Shown here one piece after another: positions 23,257 through 33,400 of a stretch of DNA of 60,000 nucleotides. Where the stretch lies: the NCBI GenBank assembly GCA_030704615.1, contig CM060731.1:49168001-49228000 (forward strand), read 5' to 3'. Positions within the stretch are counted from its first letter, which is position 1, and every line of letters begins with the position of its first letter. Below the pieces are notes generated by a model, which saw nothing but the letters and a program-made list of their open reading frames with translations, searched no databases and had not been told where the DNA came from. The stretch comes from Takakia lepidozioides. Taxonomy: Eukaryota > Streptophyta > Takakiopsida > Takakiales > Takakiaceae. Position numbers and translations under genes: made by a program.

Positions 23257-23643
23257 CTACAATATAATAGGTCTATCTTGCATGTGGGAGACCGTGATCA
23301 ACCCGGGCGGCCTTATTGTTAAAGACAAAGGGCAAGAAGAGAGGGTGGGGACACTAGGAAAGGAAAAGGGAAGGGCCATGGGATTAGTGGGTTGAGGGTA
23401 GATTGCTTTGGCAATGGCTTTGGCAACATTGTTGTCTTTCACACCAATTTCGAAGATTCTTTCTGTTGCATCAAGATCATGGTACCCAAATCGATTGAAG
23501 GGTTTCCAGGGGTAAGTCTTGGTCAGCACTTGTAGAACAAGAACCATGTCTTCCAACATTCTTGCCCTCGTACAAAAACTCAACAATCCTAGAGTCACTT
23601 TTCGAGTCACAACTTCACTAAAATCATTCCTAGATCGCCACAC
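23257..23643 (-). CDS. unrecognised ORF downstream of the CACTA C-terminal fragment
   Basis: A minus-strand open frame of up to 128 codons containing FNRFGYHDLDATERIFEIG and NNVAKAIAKAIYP, followed by a low-complexity Pro/Ser tail. I do not recognise a family. It lies 3' of the CACTA DUF4216 sequence on the same strand and may be an additional element-encoded exon. The tail is probably non-coding. Confidence 0.2.
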   Translation of the reverse strand: MWRSRNDFSEVVTRKVTLGLLSFCTRARMLEDMVLVLQVLTKTYPWKPFNRFGYHDLDATERIFEIGVKDNNVAKAIAKAIYPQPTNPMALPFSFPSVPTLSSCPLSLTIRPPGLITVSHMQDRPIIL

Positions 23644-23754
23644 CTACAAAGGATTTTTTTCATGGATTTTTTATTAATCAATCATAGAAATAAGCTACAT
23701 GCATGTACATGTACAATCAATCGAAGGGATGGATACAGTTATGTGCGAGAATTA

Positions 23755-24745
23755 TTATGTAGCTTTGATTACATGTCTAATCGACTTGAACATCATCATC
23801 CAGAGCTTTTTCATCCTCATCAAGCTGCAAGTCTTCTTGCTCATCAGAGTCATTGTCATAAATGGCCTAGTAACCAAAAGGCACATCTGAATCATCTTCC
23901 ACCTCGGTTTCAATGACCATGTCTTCATCTTCTTCTCCAACATCCGCATTTGATGGAGCCTCATCGTATAGGGTCTGGGATGCATTGTCTGTCATCATTC
24001 TCTTGTACCCCCTCTATCCAACCTCGGCCAACATCAGCGTCATCCTGACCAGTCTCTTCCTCCTCCGCATTTGCCTCGCCCCATGTAGATCCCCGACCAT
24101 GATAGATACGTCTTCCTCTTGGCTGAGCATGCACAACCACCTTCCAATTTCCTGATCCGGAGAAGAAAACTTGCTTCATGTCTGAAGGCCATGAAAAAGG
24201 CTCATCGGAGGGACGATGAGTAGACTCGAGCCTATCTGTATTGACACGCATGAAACCACACTTGTCTTCTACTATTGTTGCGGATGGCCCCACAAGATGT
24301 GGCTAGAACCACCTTGCCTTGAAGATAAGAGGCTGGTGCCTTGTATACTGAAGTTGGAGTATGCTCTCAAGCTCTCCAAAGTAGTTGAGTGTGCAAATGG
24401 TAGGTCGTGTATCTCCCCTGCCCCACACGGAGTCTTGCCAATATGAGGCACACAAGCCAGAATCAAACGTTGTTTTGGGCTTCATGTCAAGAGCACGAAT
24501 GTGGAGATGACGACCATGAACCCAAACCGCCGTGTATGAGGTCGCAAATTGAGAAGGGCCCCTTGCAATGTTTTGCACCAAATCTGAAACCACCTCACCT
24601 TTCGCAATGTTATCATCTACTTCAGTCCGAAGCCAATGACGGAATGAACTTAGAGGCTGCAATTCCATGGGCGATTCTTGTGAAGGCACATTCCTACGCC
24701 GGCCCCTTGCTCGTGGAGCGCGTGTAGTCGCCCTTGCATGGTTCC
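23755..24745 (-). pseudogene. CACTA (En/Spm) transposase C-terminal part, DUF4216-type region
   Basis: Minus-strand sequence matches the C-terminal region that accompanies TNP2 transposases in plant CACTA elements. In order it has SSFRHWLRTEV, QFATSYTAVWVHGRHLH, the FDSGLCASY stretch (usually the TQNSGV position), NYFGELESILQLQY, PLIFKARWF, CGFMRVNTDRL and VFFSGSGNWKVVVHAQPR. An acidic tail follows. The reading passes through at least two frames (24,303-24,755 and 23,961-24,293), so it is decayed or spliced. Its N-terminal partner is at 37.5-39.8 kb, separated by inserted retrotransposon and MULE sequence. I infer that the two fragments once formed one transposase. Confidence 0.7.
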
Positions 24746-24749
24746 GCCT

Positions 24750-25437
24750 CCACAAACCGCCTCCTCCTGTCTTTGCTGAACAAGGTTATTGTATCTTGCC
24801 TCCCACTCATGTATGGATGGGGTTATTCCCAAAGGATACAGGAGTTGAACAGGTGAACTTTGAAGCAAATATTTCTTATTCAAATTCATCTTCATCCTCA
24901 GTTTTACTTGTCCTGAACCTATTTCGGAATGCTGTATTCAAACCATTCCAGGTTAGGAAATGATTATCAGGGAATCTTGCATATCATTCACTTGCTTTCT
25001 TGATAATGGAACAAGGAAACAGTCTCATCTTGGCATCATCGCCATTCTCATTGTTCACTATACACATGTGCTCAAATTGGCTAATGTGTACATCGGGAGC
25101 CTCTTTTCCTGAATATATTGGAAAAGGTGGTTTTGCCCGAGTTGGTTGTAACGCCATCTGTGGCCCTACCTTCTGCCCACTGACAAGTGCTGGCACCCTT
25201 GCTGGTGCTGGTCCTTGAGGACCTGTTGTAGTTGTGGTGGATCTCCCACCAAGTGGTGGCCCCTGAGCACTCCCTGCTACTGGCCCCACGATATTCACAG
25301 TATTCCCAGCTCTAGTTGCACTACTTCCCACACTCCCTGTCCCCCCAGAGCCAGATCCAGGCTGCCCGCCTGATCCCCCTGAGCCGACACCTTCGTTGGC
25401 CTGTGATCCAAGTGCTCCACTTAATCCAGGTCCAACG
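24750..25437 (-). pseudogene. LTR-retrotransposon gag, C-terminal half (decayed)
   Basis: Minus strand. A Gly/Ser-rich linker leads into a typical plant retrotransposon gag core: KPPFPIYSGKEAPDVHISQF, EHMCIVNNENGDDAKMRLFP. A stop interrupts the usual WYARFPDNHF stretch, which is followed by LTWNGLNTAFRNRFRTSKTE. Beyond about 24,880 the frame is broken, and a HEWEARYNNLVQQ segment is still readable before CACTA sequence resumes. No protease, reverse transcriptase, integrase or LTR is visible. The upstream half of the same ORF is at 36,601-37,104 and joins in frame across the inserted 11.16-kb element. Confidence 0.7.
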
Positions 25438-25630
25438 ACGCAATGGCGTGAGCGTTGCACGTGAGCGTGCGAGCGTACGCTCACGCAGGAGTGACGTGAG
25501 CGTACGCTCACGCCAGCTGACGTGGCGTGAGCCTGCACACACACTGACGTGGCGTGGCGTGAGCGTCATGTCAGCATGCTGATGTGGCGGTAAATGATGA
25601 CGTGGCACTGTCCGTCAACTGCCACGTCAG
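25438..25630. repeat. left terminal region of the MULE-like element
   Basis: Dense GTGAGCG, GTACGCTCACGC and GACGTGGCG words. The word GTGAGCGTACGCTCAC is a perfect palindrome and occurs twice. The right end at 36,455-36,600 has the same vocabulary in inverted arrangement (GCGTGAGC, TGACGTGGC). Confidence 0.7.
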
Positions 25631-25639
25631 CATTAACAT

Positions 25640-26001
25640 GCGCCGCCTATAACCGTGGATGGTCCTATTACCGTGGAATTAATGCAGGGAATCTTGCCTA
25701 AATAGAATCAAGACGAGCGTTGAGGCCTAATTGCAGCATCCAACATTGTGCAATTACAAATGCTTGTTTCACTTTTACAATTACGAAGACGACAAAATAT
25801 CCTCACAAAGTGTGCGCCATAAAGGCTGCCACGAGAAGACTTCCTCCCTCCTCAAATAACAATGAGAGTTATGATCATCTTCAAAAGATGATTGTAGTGC
25901 ATAGCGACAGCAAGACATGTAGACTTCGAACGGTGCAATGACAAATGTGCACTACCTAAAAGTTGTCACTCAGACCTCACTCCGTATAGTTGGAGGCCAT
26001 A
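25640..26001. other. transposon non-coding flank
   Basis: AT-rich sequence between the left terminal repeats and the 3' end of the transposase. No feature is recognised. Confidence 0.3.
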
Positions 26002-29000
26002 TCATTGCACAGCCGACGAATTGATGTGAATTACACATTTCAAATCATGGTCATCCACATACCACATTACATAGTTCATGCTACCCATGTGTTGTATCCG
26101 CTGCAAAAGAGTATCGACCTCGTTGAAACTCATAGTGGCCTGGTGAATGAAGTTGTCACGTTTGGGATCGCAAACCATCCTCCTCAAAAATATGAAATAC
26201 AAATGTTTGCAGGGTATGAATTTACCTCTCTTGCCCAAACTGGTTGATAGCATATTCACAAAATCAGGACATGTGCAATTGGGGAAATTGGAAACCGTGA
26301 TGTCGTAGGTCCTGTCATGAACAGCAGATGTGGAAGTGATGATTGTGAATACCCGACCATATCCTGGATCGGGTACTTCCGTGGTGCTTCCAACACGAGC
26401 TTGGAGCATTCTTGCGGACTCCACTTTGCCAAAGTGTTCAGCGGTTGGAGGGAAACGCCGAACGAGCTTTCCATCTCGTTTGGTTGGCCACAAGTCAGGA
26501 TTTGCCGGGGGGACCCGGGAGGACGCAGGAGTAGTAGCACATGCATGGAGTTGGGGTTGTCTCGCAAGGGAAAAACCTGCCTCCTCCAGCATTTCAATCT
26601 CCTGAAAGCTGAGATGTGTTTCCCACCTTCACGGGCCAAACGGTTGGAGGAGATGGCTTCATCACTACGGAAGGACGCACAGTTCCATGCACACATCTGG
26701 CACAATCATCTGCGCAGAACCAGAACTTGTGGTTCTTGGCTTCTGGTTGACCGTATGGACGCATCAAGCCCGTGAAAGTCGGAGCAGGAGTTCGGGCACC
26801 ACCTCTGGATATAGATGAAGTGCACTTCTCGAAATTAGTTGCCCTGATCGCTGTACATTTCACACGAGACCCGACACTTGTGCGTTCTATGTGCCAAACG
26901 TGGTCGGGGGCATGCGGACTCAAGCACATCAAGGGGGGTTGTTTCTCTCCTGCACCATTTCAGTGGCACGGTTTGATGCTGGAGCTTGCCGTCGTGTTGG
27001 AGGTTCCTCCACAATGGAGGTTCCGGACATGGAGCTGTCATGCAGGGGAACACGAGGCTTCGAGAAGTTATCACGGTCTGCCCTGTGGGAATCTGAATCC
27101 GAACCAGGTGGAGTGTTCAATTTCCTCTTACAGGAGCCGAATCTCTCCTCCCCTTCAAAGTGTGGAACTCTAGAAACAAAGTGGCGTTCCCTGGGCATAC
27201 ATGCTCACCGCCCGTGCTATCTTGATTGGATCCCCAGATCTGTTTGCAGCACGCAACATCAACTCCCATTTGTCCGGACCCTTGCCACCAACCCCACCTC
27301 GTAAGAAATCACGGTATCGGGTTTGTTGTTGCAAGGCACGTATCAAATCATCTGTTGTTGCCACATACAAATCCCGACCTCGTTTCCCAGACTGCTGCAA
27401 CCATGCATTGTGCACAGTTTCTGCCAAATTGCAAGATGGCATGTCCGCCATTTCCTCAATGGACATGTTCTGCAAAGAGGATAACCACACTTCAGAATAG
27501 TGCACAGGAAACAACATAAAGAAAGCAATGAGTCAAAAATATGGAAAGCAAATGTATGAATAAAGCATGAAATAGAAGCCTCGTACCATTGTCATGGCTG
27601 CTCCCCACTGTCTATACCGGAAGTGCCAAACGCCAGCCAATCTTCCAATGCTCTCATACTCTCAAGTGATGCAGCTCCAGAAGAGAACCACCAGGCACGA
27701 ATTGTCTGGAACAAAGTGTCCGCCTCCTTCATTGTTCTAGCATCTTTGTACTCTTTGCACAATTTACGGTGCTGAGTCTGCATCTCTGGTTTGATGTCCG
27801 ACTTTGTATGTTTTTCCAGAGATTGTGTCCAATGGAATAGACATGTACGCTCTCTTCCTGGCATAGGCACTTTTGGGTCGCCCGATCCGAAGACAATACG
27901 AACAGCATTGAAATTTGCTTGAGCACTATCCGCCATGAAACCTGCGAAATTTGGAGATGGCAGCCCATGGCAGCCCATGACACGTATCAGGGAATTCCAC
28001 ATGAGCTTCTGGGATTCCGTATCCTCGGATTGCATGTCACAAACTGCAATTGTCATAACTCGTTGGTACACTGGATCGTAGACATGACAAGCCATTGTCG
28101 TCCAATCCTTCACTCGTTTCACATGATCAAACATAAGAAAACAGTTCTGCAAGTCCCCAGTCTTCTGCATCCGCTTCACGAGGCTAACCCCCTGCCCTCC
28201 CCAACAGTCGACATTTTGAAAAGAAAAACTTTGATGGCACCTTGACCTGGGAATACATTGTCCTGGATGTAATCGTACTTGCTCACTCGTTTCAATTCCA
28301 AAATATTGTCTATGTAGCCTCTGATCCCAGAGCCCATTCTCAATGCATTGATCTGATGCCGAATGTTAGGTGAACTTAAAGTGGAGAAATGATCCATGAC
28401 CAGGTCCAATGCTGCACCGTCAAGTTTAGTCCCCACAGAATCTCCTTCACTCAAAATATGGCTTTCCAAGAAGGACTTGCTTGCGCCAAGAGCAATTGCA
28501 GATGTTGTTGCGGATGGGTTTCTCCCGAACTCCTTTGATCAACCTCGATACTGTCTCAACACTCTCCCTGTAATCCCCCTTCGAGACAGGATGGTTATGG
28601 AATCCAAAATGCACACAAGCTCTCGTCATTGTATTCAAACGGTGGACAACATAGTACATTCTTGCTCCGCAGAGCGCCAAGCAGGATGGCACAAGTTTGC
28701 AGAATTTGCAGACGAAAGTGTTTGCCGGTGGAGGGGCAGTCCCAGGCTGAAATGGATTCTCCGCCAGACCCTCCCATTCGCTTTGATTATGAACCCAGAC
28801 TGAAGAAAGTGTCTGCAATTCAAATTATCACACCTAAGGTGTCCATTGCAAACTGTCCTCCTGAAAACAAGCTTGTCATCATTCTGAATATTGGATGTTT
28901 TTTGTTCTGCACCACGGGTGCCCGTCGTGTTTCTTGTCCATTCCATGCATCATGATTGTTACACCTCCAACTCGCGGAGGAGGAGGCAGCTCGAATAGGA

Positions 29001-29593
29001 TATCGCCATCAAAAGTCTCCGGCAAGAACTTCACAGGCACCTGCTTCAAAGATTCCCAATCAATTCCCCGCAACTCACTTTTGAATCCAGCCATTCCTCC
29101 CATCGCCCGCAATTTTGGAATGACACTACAAATCTCTTCTTCATCAGCTTCTGCAACCACAGTAGGAAGGACTGGATTTGGAATTTCACTTATGTCATCA
29201 TCGGAAGAATCCGAAAGCTCAACGATTGGAGTGGAGGAAGTCTGTTCTTTTTTCACCACCACCTCCCTCTTGTCTTCAACGACCGAAGCAGCAGTCCCGG
29301 GCGTCACATATGACCCAAGGGACTTTCGCCGAGGCTCTCCAAGTACTCTGTATCGACCAGGACGCACTCTCCACTGGCTGATATGAGCCGTCTCATCACG
29401 GTTTTGGAAAGAATATTTCACCAACTTCCCTTTCAGATCGTAAACCTCTTTCTCCAAAAAGATGGAGCCATTCTGCAGCTGAAAACGGGTAGCCAGACAT
29501 GTTCCAGAACAATTGCAAATCCATTGTCAAGGACTTCCTGGGAGAACGGCACTGGTTTGTCGTCTGAGAAAACTCCGCTTCAGAGGAAGCCAT
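26002..29593 (-). pseudogene. MULE transposase with Cys/His N-domain and SWIM zinc finger (frameshifted)
   Basis: A Mutator-like transposase, which would bind the element ends and cut and rejoin DNA. From the 5' end (29,593): an N-terminal module containing ISQWRV and DGDILFELPPPP, then MDKKHDGHPWC. Next comes a WRKY/GCM1-like Cys/His region, VCNGHLRCDNLNC, VCKFCKLVPSC and HFGFHNHP (28,900-28,650). The catalytic part follows: CFLMFDHVKRVKDW (first Asp), GFMADSAQANFNAVR (second Asp) and ERTCLFHW (the CxxH). A helical part with AWLQQSGKRGRDLYVATTDD comes next, then KFWFCADDC (a further zinc-like cluster), and finally the SWIM finger CTCPDF with PCKHLY near 26,200. Frames shift at an A-run near 28,905, near 28,805 and near 28,185, so this copy is probably inactive unless introns explain the shifts. 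Confidence 0.75.
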
Positions 29594-30444
29594 CTTCCTT
29601 CCTCGAGTATGTTTGTACCTTGCTATCGCAGATCTAGTGTAAATCGGTTTACTGCTGTCTCCAGAACACAGTTGAAGAATGAGCAGAGAATATGGCGGAG
29701 GAAGCTCAGATAACGACTGTGCATATTCTGTTATTCATTCCAGATATGCAGCCGTCCATTTTAATTACTTTTCTTGTGGGCCCAGTGGTCAGAGTATCCC
29801 TAGGGGCAGTGTCGGCAACTGTTAAACCGTTAATCAGAACCTCATCAATAAACCCAATAACAAAGCCGACTTCCTGGAAGCATGCCACAGGATCTGAGAA
29901 TGGGATTGCAGATTAAGTAAATGTATCTATATACTACTACCAATGATCATGCGCACCTGGAAAGTTCCAAATGTGAAACGAATGTGGGGTTTGGATAACA
30001 AGGATGACCGTGTATGATATTCCAAAAATGTCATCAAACTCTCGTTCATTTATATTTATTTGTTTAAGACTGCGCATCAATTTCTGGGATTCGCTGTTTT
30101 TAAATATTGAACCGTTATAATAAAGAACACGCCGTTTTTTTTGGGCGGCACACGTCAGACATCCATAACTGAATACGAACAGCTGTACACCAATTGCTGG
30201 CATGTGCACTAATAAGGAAACGACTATGTGTAACGGTCACGCGGGAGGGAATCCGATGCTTCTAGAGACACGCAAGAACACAGGCAATCCCGCAAGAAAT
30301 CGGGAGTCACTGCGTTTTTTTTTACTTTTCGCGCTTAGAGGGAGAGTGGTAGTCAAGCTGGAGAGGGTTCCTTCTAGAATACGAAAGAGAAGAAAGTCTC
30401 TTTATTTTACTTCCCTTAGAGAGAGACGCAGAGCAAGAGAGAAA
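29594..30444. promoter_or_regulatory. divergent intergenic region between transposase and methyltransferase genes
   Basis: About 850 bp separate the two head-to-head genes and must hold both promoters. The methyltransferase ATG at 30,445 is preceded by a purine-rich leader (GAGAGAGACGCAGAGCAAGA). No unambiguous TATA box was identified. Confidence 0.3.
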
Positions 30445-33400
30445 ATGACGAGGCGTCGTTTGTTGGAGAACACAGGGCCAAGGCAGCAGGTGAACGCGGA
30501 GACTGATTCACAAGAGCAGACGGAGACTGAGGCAGCGGCTGCGACACAGTCGGCGATAAGAGTGCGCCAGCCTGTGGAGGCAGAGATGATTCGCAGGGAC
30601 ACTGAAGAAGGTGGAAGCACGCGGAACGCCGAACCTGGAGAAGGTCAAGAAACCCTTGCGCAGACAGAAACTCCAGCAGATGTGAGAGGAAGAGGAAAGC
30701 TGCAGAAGGGGATCAAATTTCAAAACCTAAGAAGGTGCCAGTAAGTTTTATCATATAGTCTGTCTGATTGCCTTTCAAGGAGTCCTTCCTCCATTCTTTA
30801 GCAGGAACTACTGAATCGCGAGCGTCGTTAACGCCATTCGATTCTCTCATGAGATTTATGTACCTATGTGTTTGAAGAGAGAGTCTGCACTTACTATTCT
30901 CCCTAAACTACACTGAATGTCGTTGCCGCCAATCAGTTGCACATGTATGTCATTACACAACACCGATCCGGCAGGTTGTTATCTTTTGTGATTGTCGTTA
31001 ACGCCGTTCGCTATCGCTCTCGCTTTTGTTTTGAATACGGCAGTCTCGGCTTTGCATGTGTAGATTGTGCTGAATTCTTTCACACCATTCATGGTGAGTT
31101 TTCTTGATACAGAGTGATGTCGTTACCGCCATTCACTATTTGCAAATCACTTAGTCAGAACTGAATGCATCGTGCAGAAAACTGTGAGGTCGAAGCCTAC
31201 AGGATCAGAGGGGAAAGGATCTGGAGATGGGGACGAGTCCGCAAAAAGCTCAGAGAATACAGATGAAGCAGATGAATCCGAAGTGCACTACCTTGACAAG
31301 GTGAAAGAACTCATGTCATTCCAGAAGGTAAACTCTCAGGAGGTTATAAGGGACATGCTCGTATCTGGAGGGCGTCTGGACATACCTCTGTGCCGGATGA
31401 TGATATCAATGCCTGTTGTGCGTCCACCTCTTTCCCATGACATAACAAAATTGGAGAGTGATTTTGTGCATGGATATAGACTTGGTGCACAAGTTTTTTA
31501 TGTGTCACTGACGGATATAAATGGGAAAAGCACATTAGTTTCTCCAGAGATCAGTGATAACTGGGATGAGTGCTGGAAAGATGCCAATGAGGAGTTCGAG
31601 CTGGGCCTCATGATGGGAAAGAACACCCAGCAATTCTGCAACCACATGTTCTACGTCTGGGACGGCAACCACCGATTTGCTGCATGGATGGGATACATTC
31701 AGAAACACCATTCGAAAGACAAAGACAAGCATGTTGCTGTGGAGGCAATGGTTTTGGATCCAGGAAACGACATCGCTAGGCTTCTTACAGCTATGCACGA
31801 CGTGAACAAGTAAGTCATCCAGGAGATTTCATTCCCTCTGTAGTGTCTTGTTAATCCTCAAAAAACAGTGTTAAGGAATGCAATGTTTCCAATGTTTTTG
31901 CAGATCGACAGAGAAATCGCATGTGACAACAAGCTTGGTTCACACACTATTCCGAATTCAGAGGATTGGTCTGATGAAGCTGGATGATTTTCGGACAGTA
32001 CTACCACCCAATATCATCAAGAAGTGCGAAACAGGAAGAGCTGCAGGCACTTGGTATTCTTTGACACGAGAGGCGTTTCTGGAGTACATGTATGCGGTAA
32101 GCCCGAGTCTGTAATCTGTTTACTTTTCGAATACATGTTTTGTAGTCCCTTTCGGAGCTAATCACTACTTGAATGAATGCAGCAAGAACTGGCAGAGGCA
32201 GCTGAGAAGGGAAAATCCGAATATTACCGCACTACACCAGAGGAACTAAGGACATCAAAGGGTGTGGAAGCTGCAATAAAGAAGGAGTTTGAGATGCGAA
32301 GAACCAAATTGATGTCAGCCTTCGGAAAGCAGCTTAGAATAGTAGATCCTGGACTTGGTCCTGAGTTCCTTCAGCAGATCAAAAACACACTATGACAAGC
32401 ATGTGCATCCGGAGATGCAGCAGGAGAAATTGCACCGGCTGGCCATATCGATGGTCGACCCACAAACAAAAATAAGGTGGCTGGAGATATGGAACTCAGA
32501 TCAAACAGTAAAGGACTTGAATCAGTTCCCAAAGAGCACCATACAGCCTGGCACAAAGGTGGAAGGAATCAGTGATTTGTGTGTTTGATAACTGGCTCCA
32601 CAAGGCTACATTTTGGAGTCAGGTGTGTATTCGAACATGCTGTTTCTTCTCTTCAAGTATGTGATGTGTATCTTTTTTGCAATTCTGACAAATATACTAT
32701 TTGCAGCTCGAAAAGCGCGCCGTCATTGTGCTGGATCAGACTTTGAAGGACCTGAACATTGCGATTGTTTCCCCTCCCCAAATGTCATTGGAGGCATACA
32801 TAAGGAAGTGGAGAGGTCTCACCTGGAGATACTGTTTTTTCCGGGAGTTCTCCAAAGATGGTAACATTTTACGGTCCAACGACTTTGACAGTCAGGTTGG
32901 AGGAGAGTGGGCCATGATGCATGAAATGTCTTGGCCGGGAATGTCCCCGGGTCATTGTCCCTGATTAGAATTGATAATGTCCTTGAATGGCGTTGACGAC
33001 ATTCACATACGGAGTTGTTGAGAGGTCCTCAAGTTATTTAAATTTTTGTAATGTCCATAGAGGTTACAGTGAGGGTTCCTCACTTCATTTTGCTGAATGT
33101 CAATGCAGACATTCAGTTGTTCTGCATTGTTTTTGCCTCTTGCGAATGGAGGCTTGATAAGCTCTGTTTTAAGAAATCCAAAGTGAATGTCGTTGACGAC
33201 ATTCACAGCTGTGTCTGTATTATTCAACAGCGACAAATTCAATTTACATGGATTGGGGAGCTAAGTAATTGGTTTCTTTTTTGTATTTTGTGAATGGCGT
33301 TGACGCCATTCACATACAGTGATGTTGTGAGGTCCTCAGTGATAGGTTCGTTATGAATGTGCATTGAGTTTTCCTGGAGGGTTCCTTACTCAATTTTTTG

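Noticed and set aside
24984-25544. Gag reading continued upstream through 25,438-25,544 (Arg/His/Val-rich peptide).
   Set aside because: That part is translation of the MULE terminal repeats; the true upstream gag sequence is at 36.6 kb.
30202-30444. Coding sequence upstream of the ATG at 30,445 in the same frame.
   Set aside because: The frame is open, but the composition is leader-like and the ATG at 30,445 starts the charged region. Upstream translation cannot be excluded, but nothing supports it.
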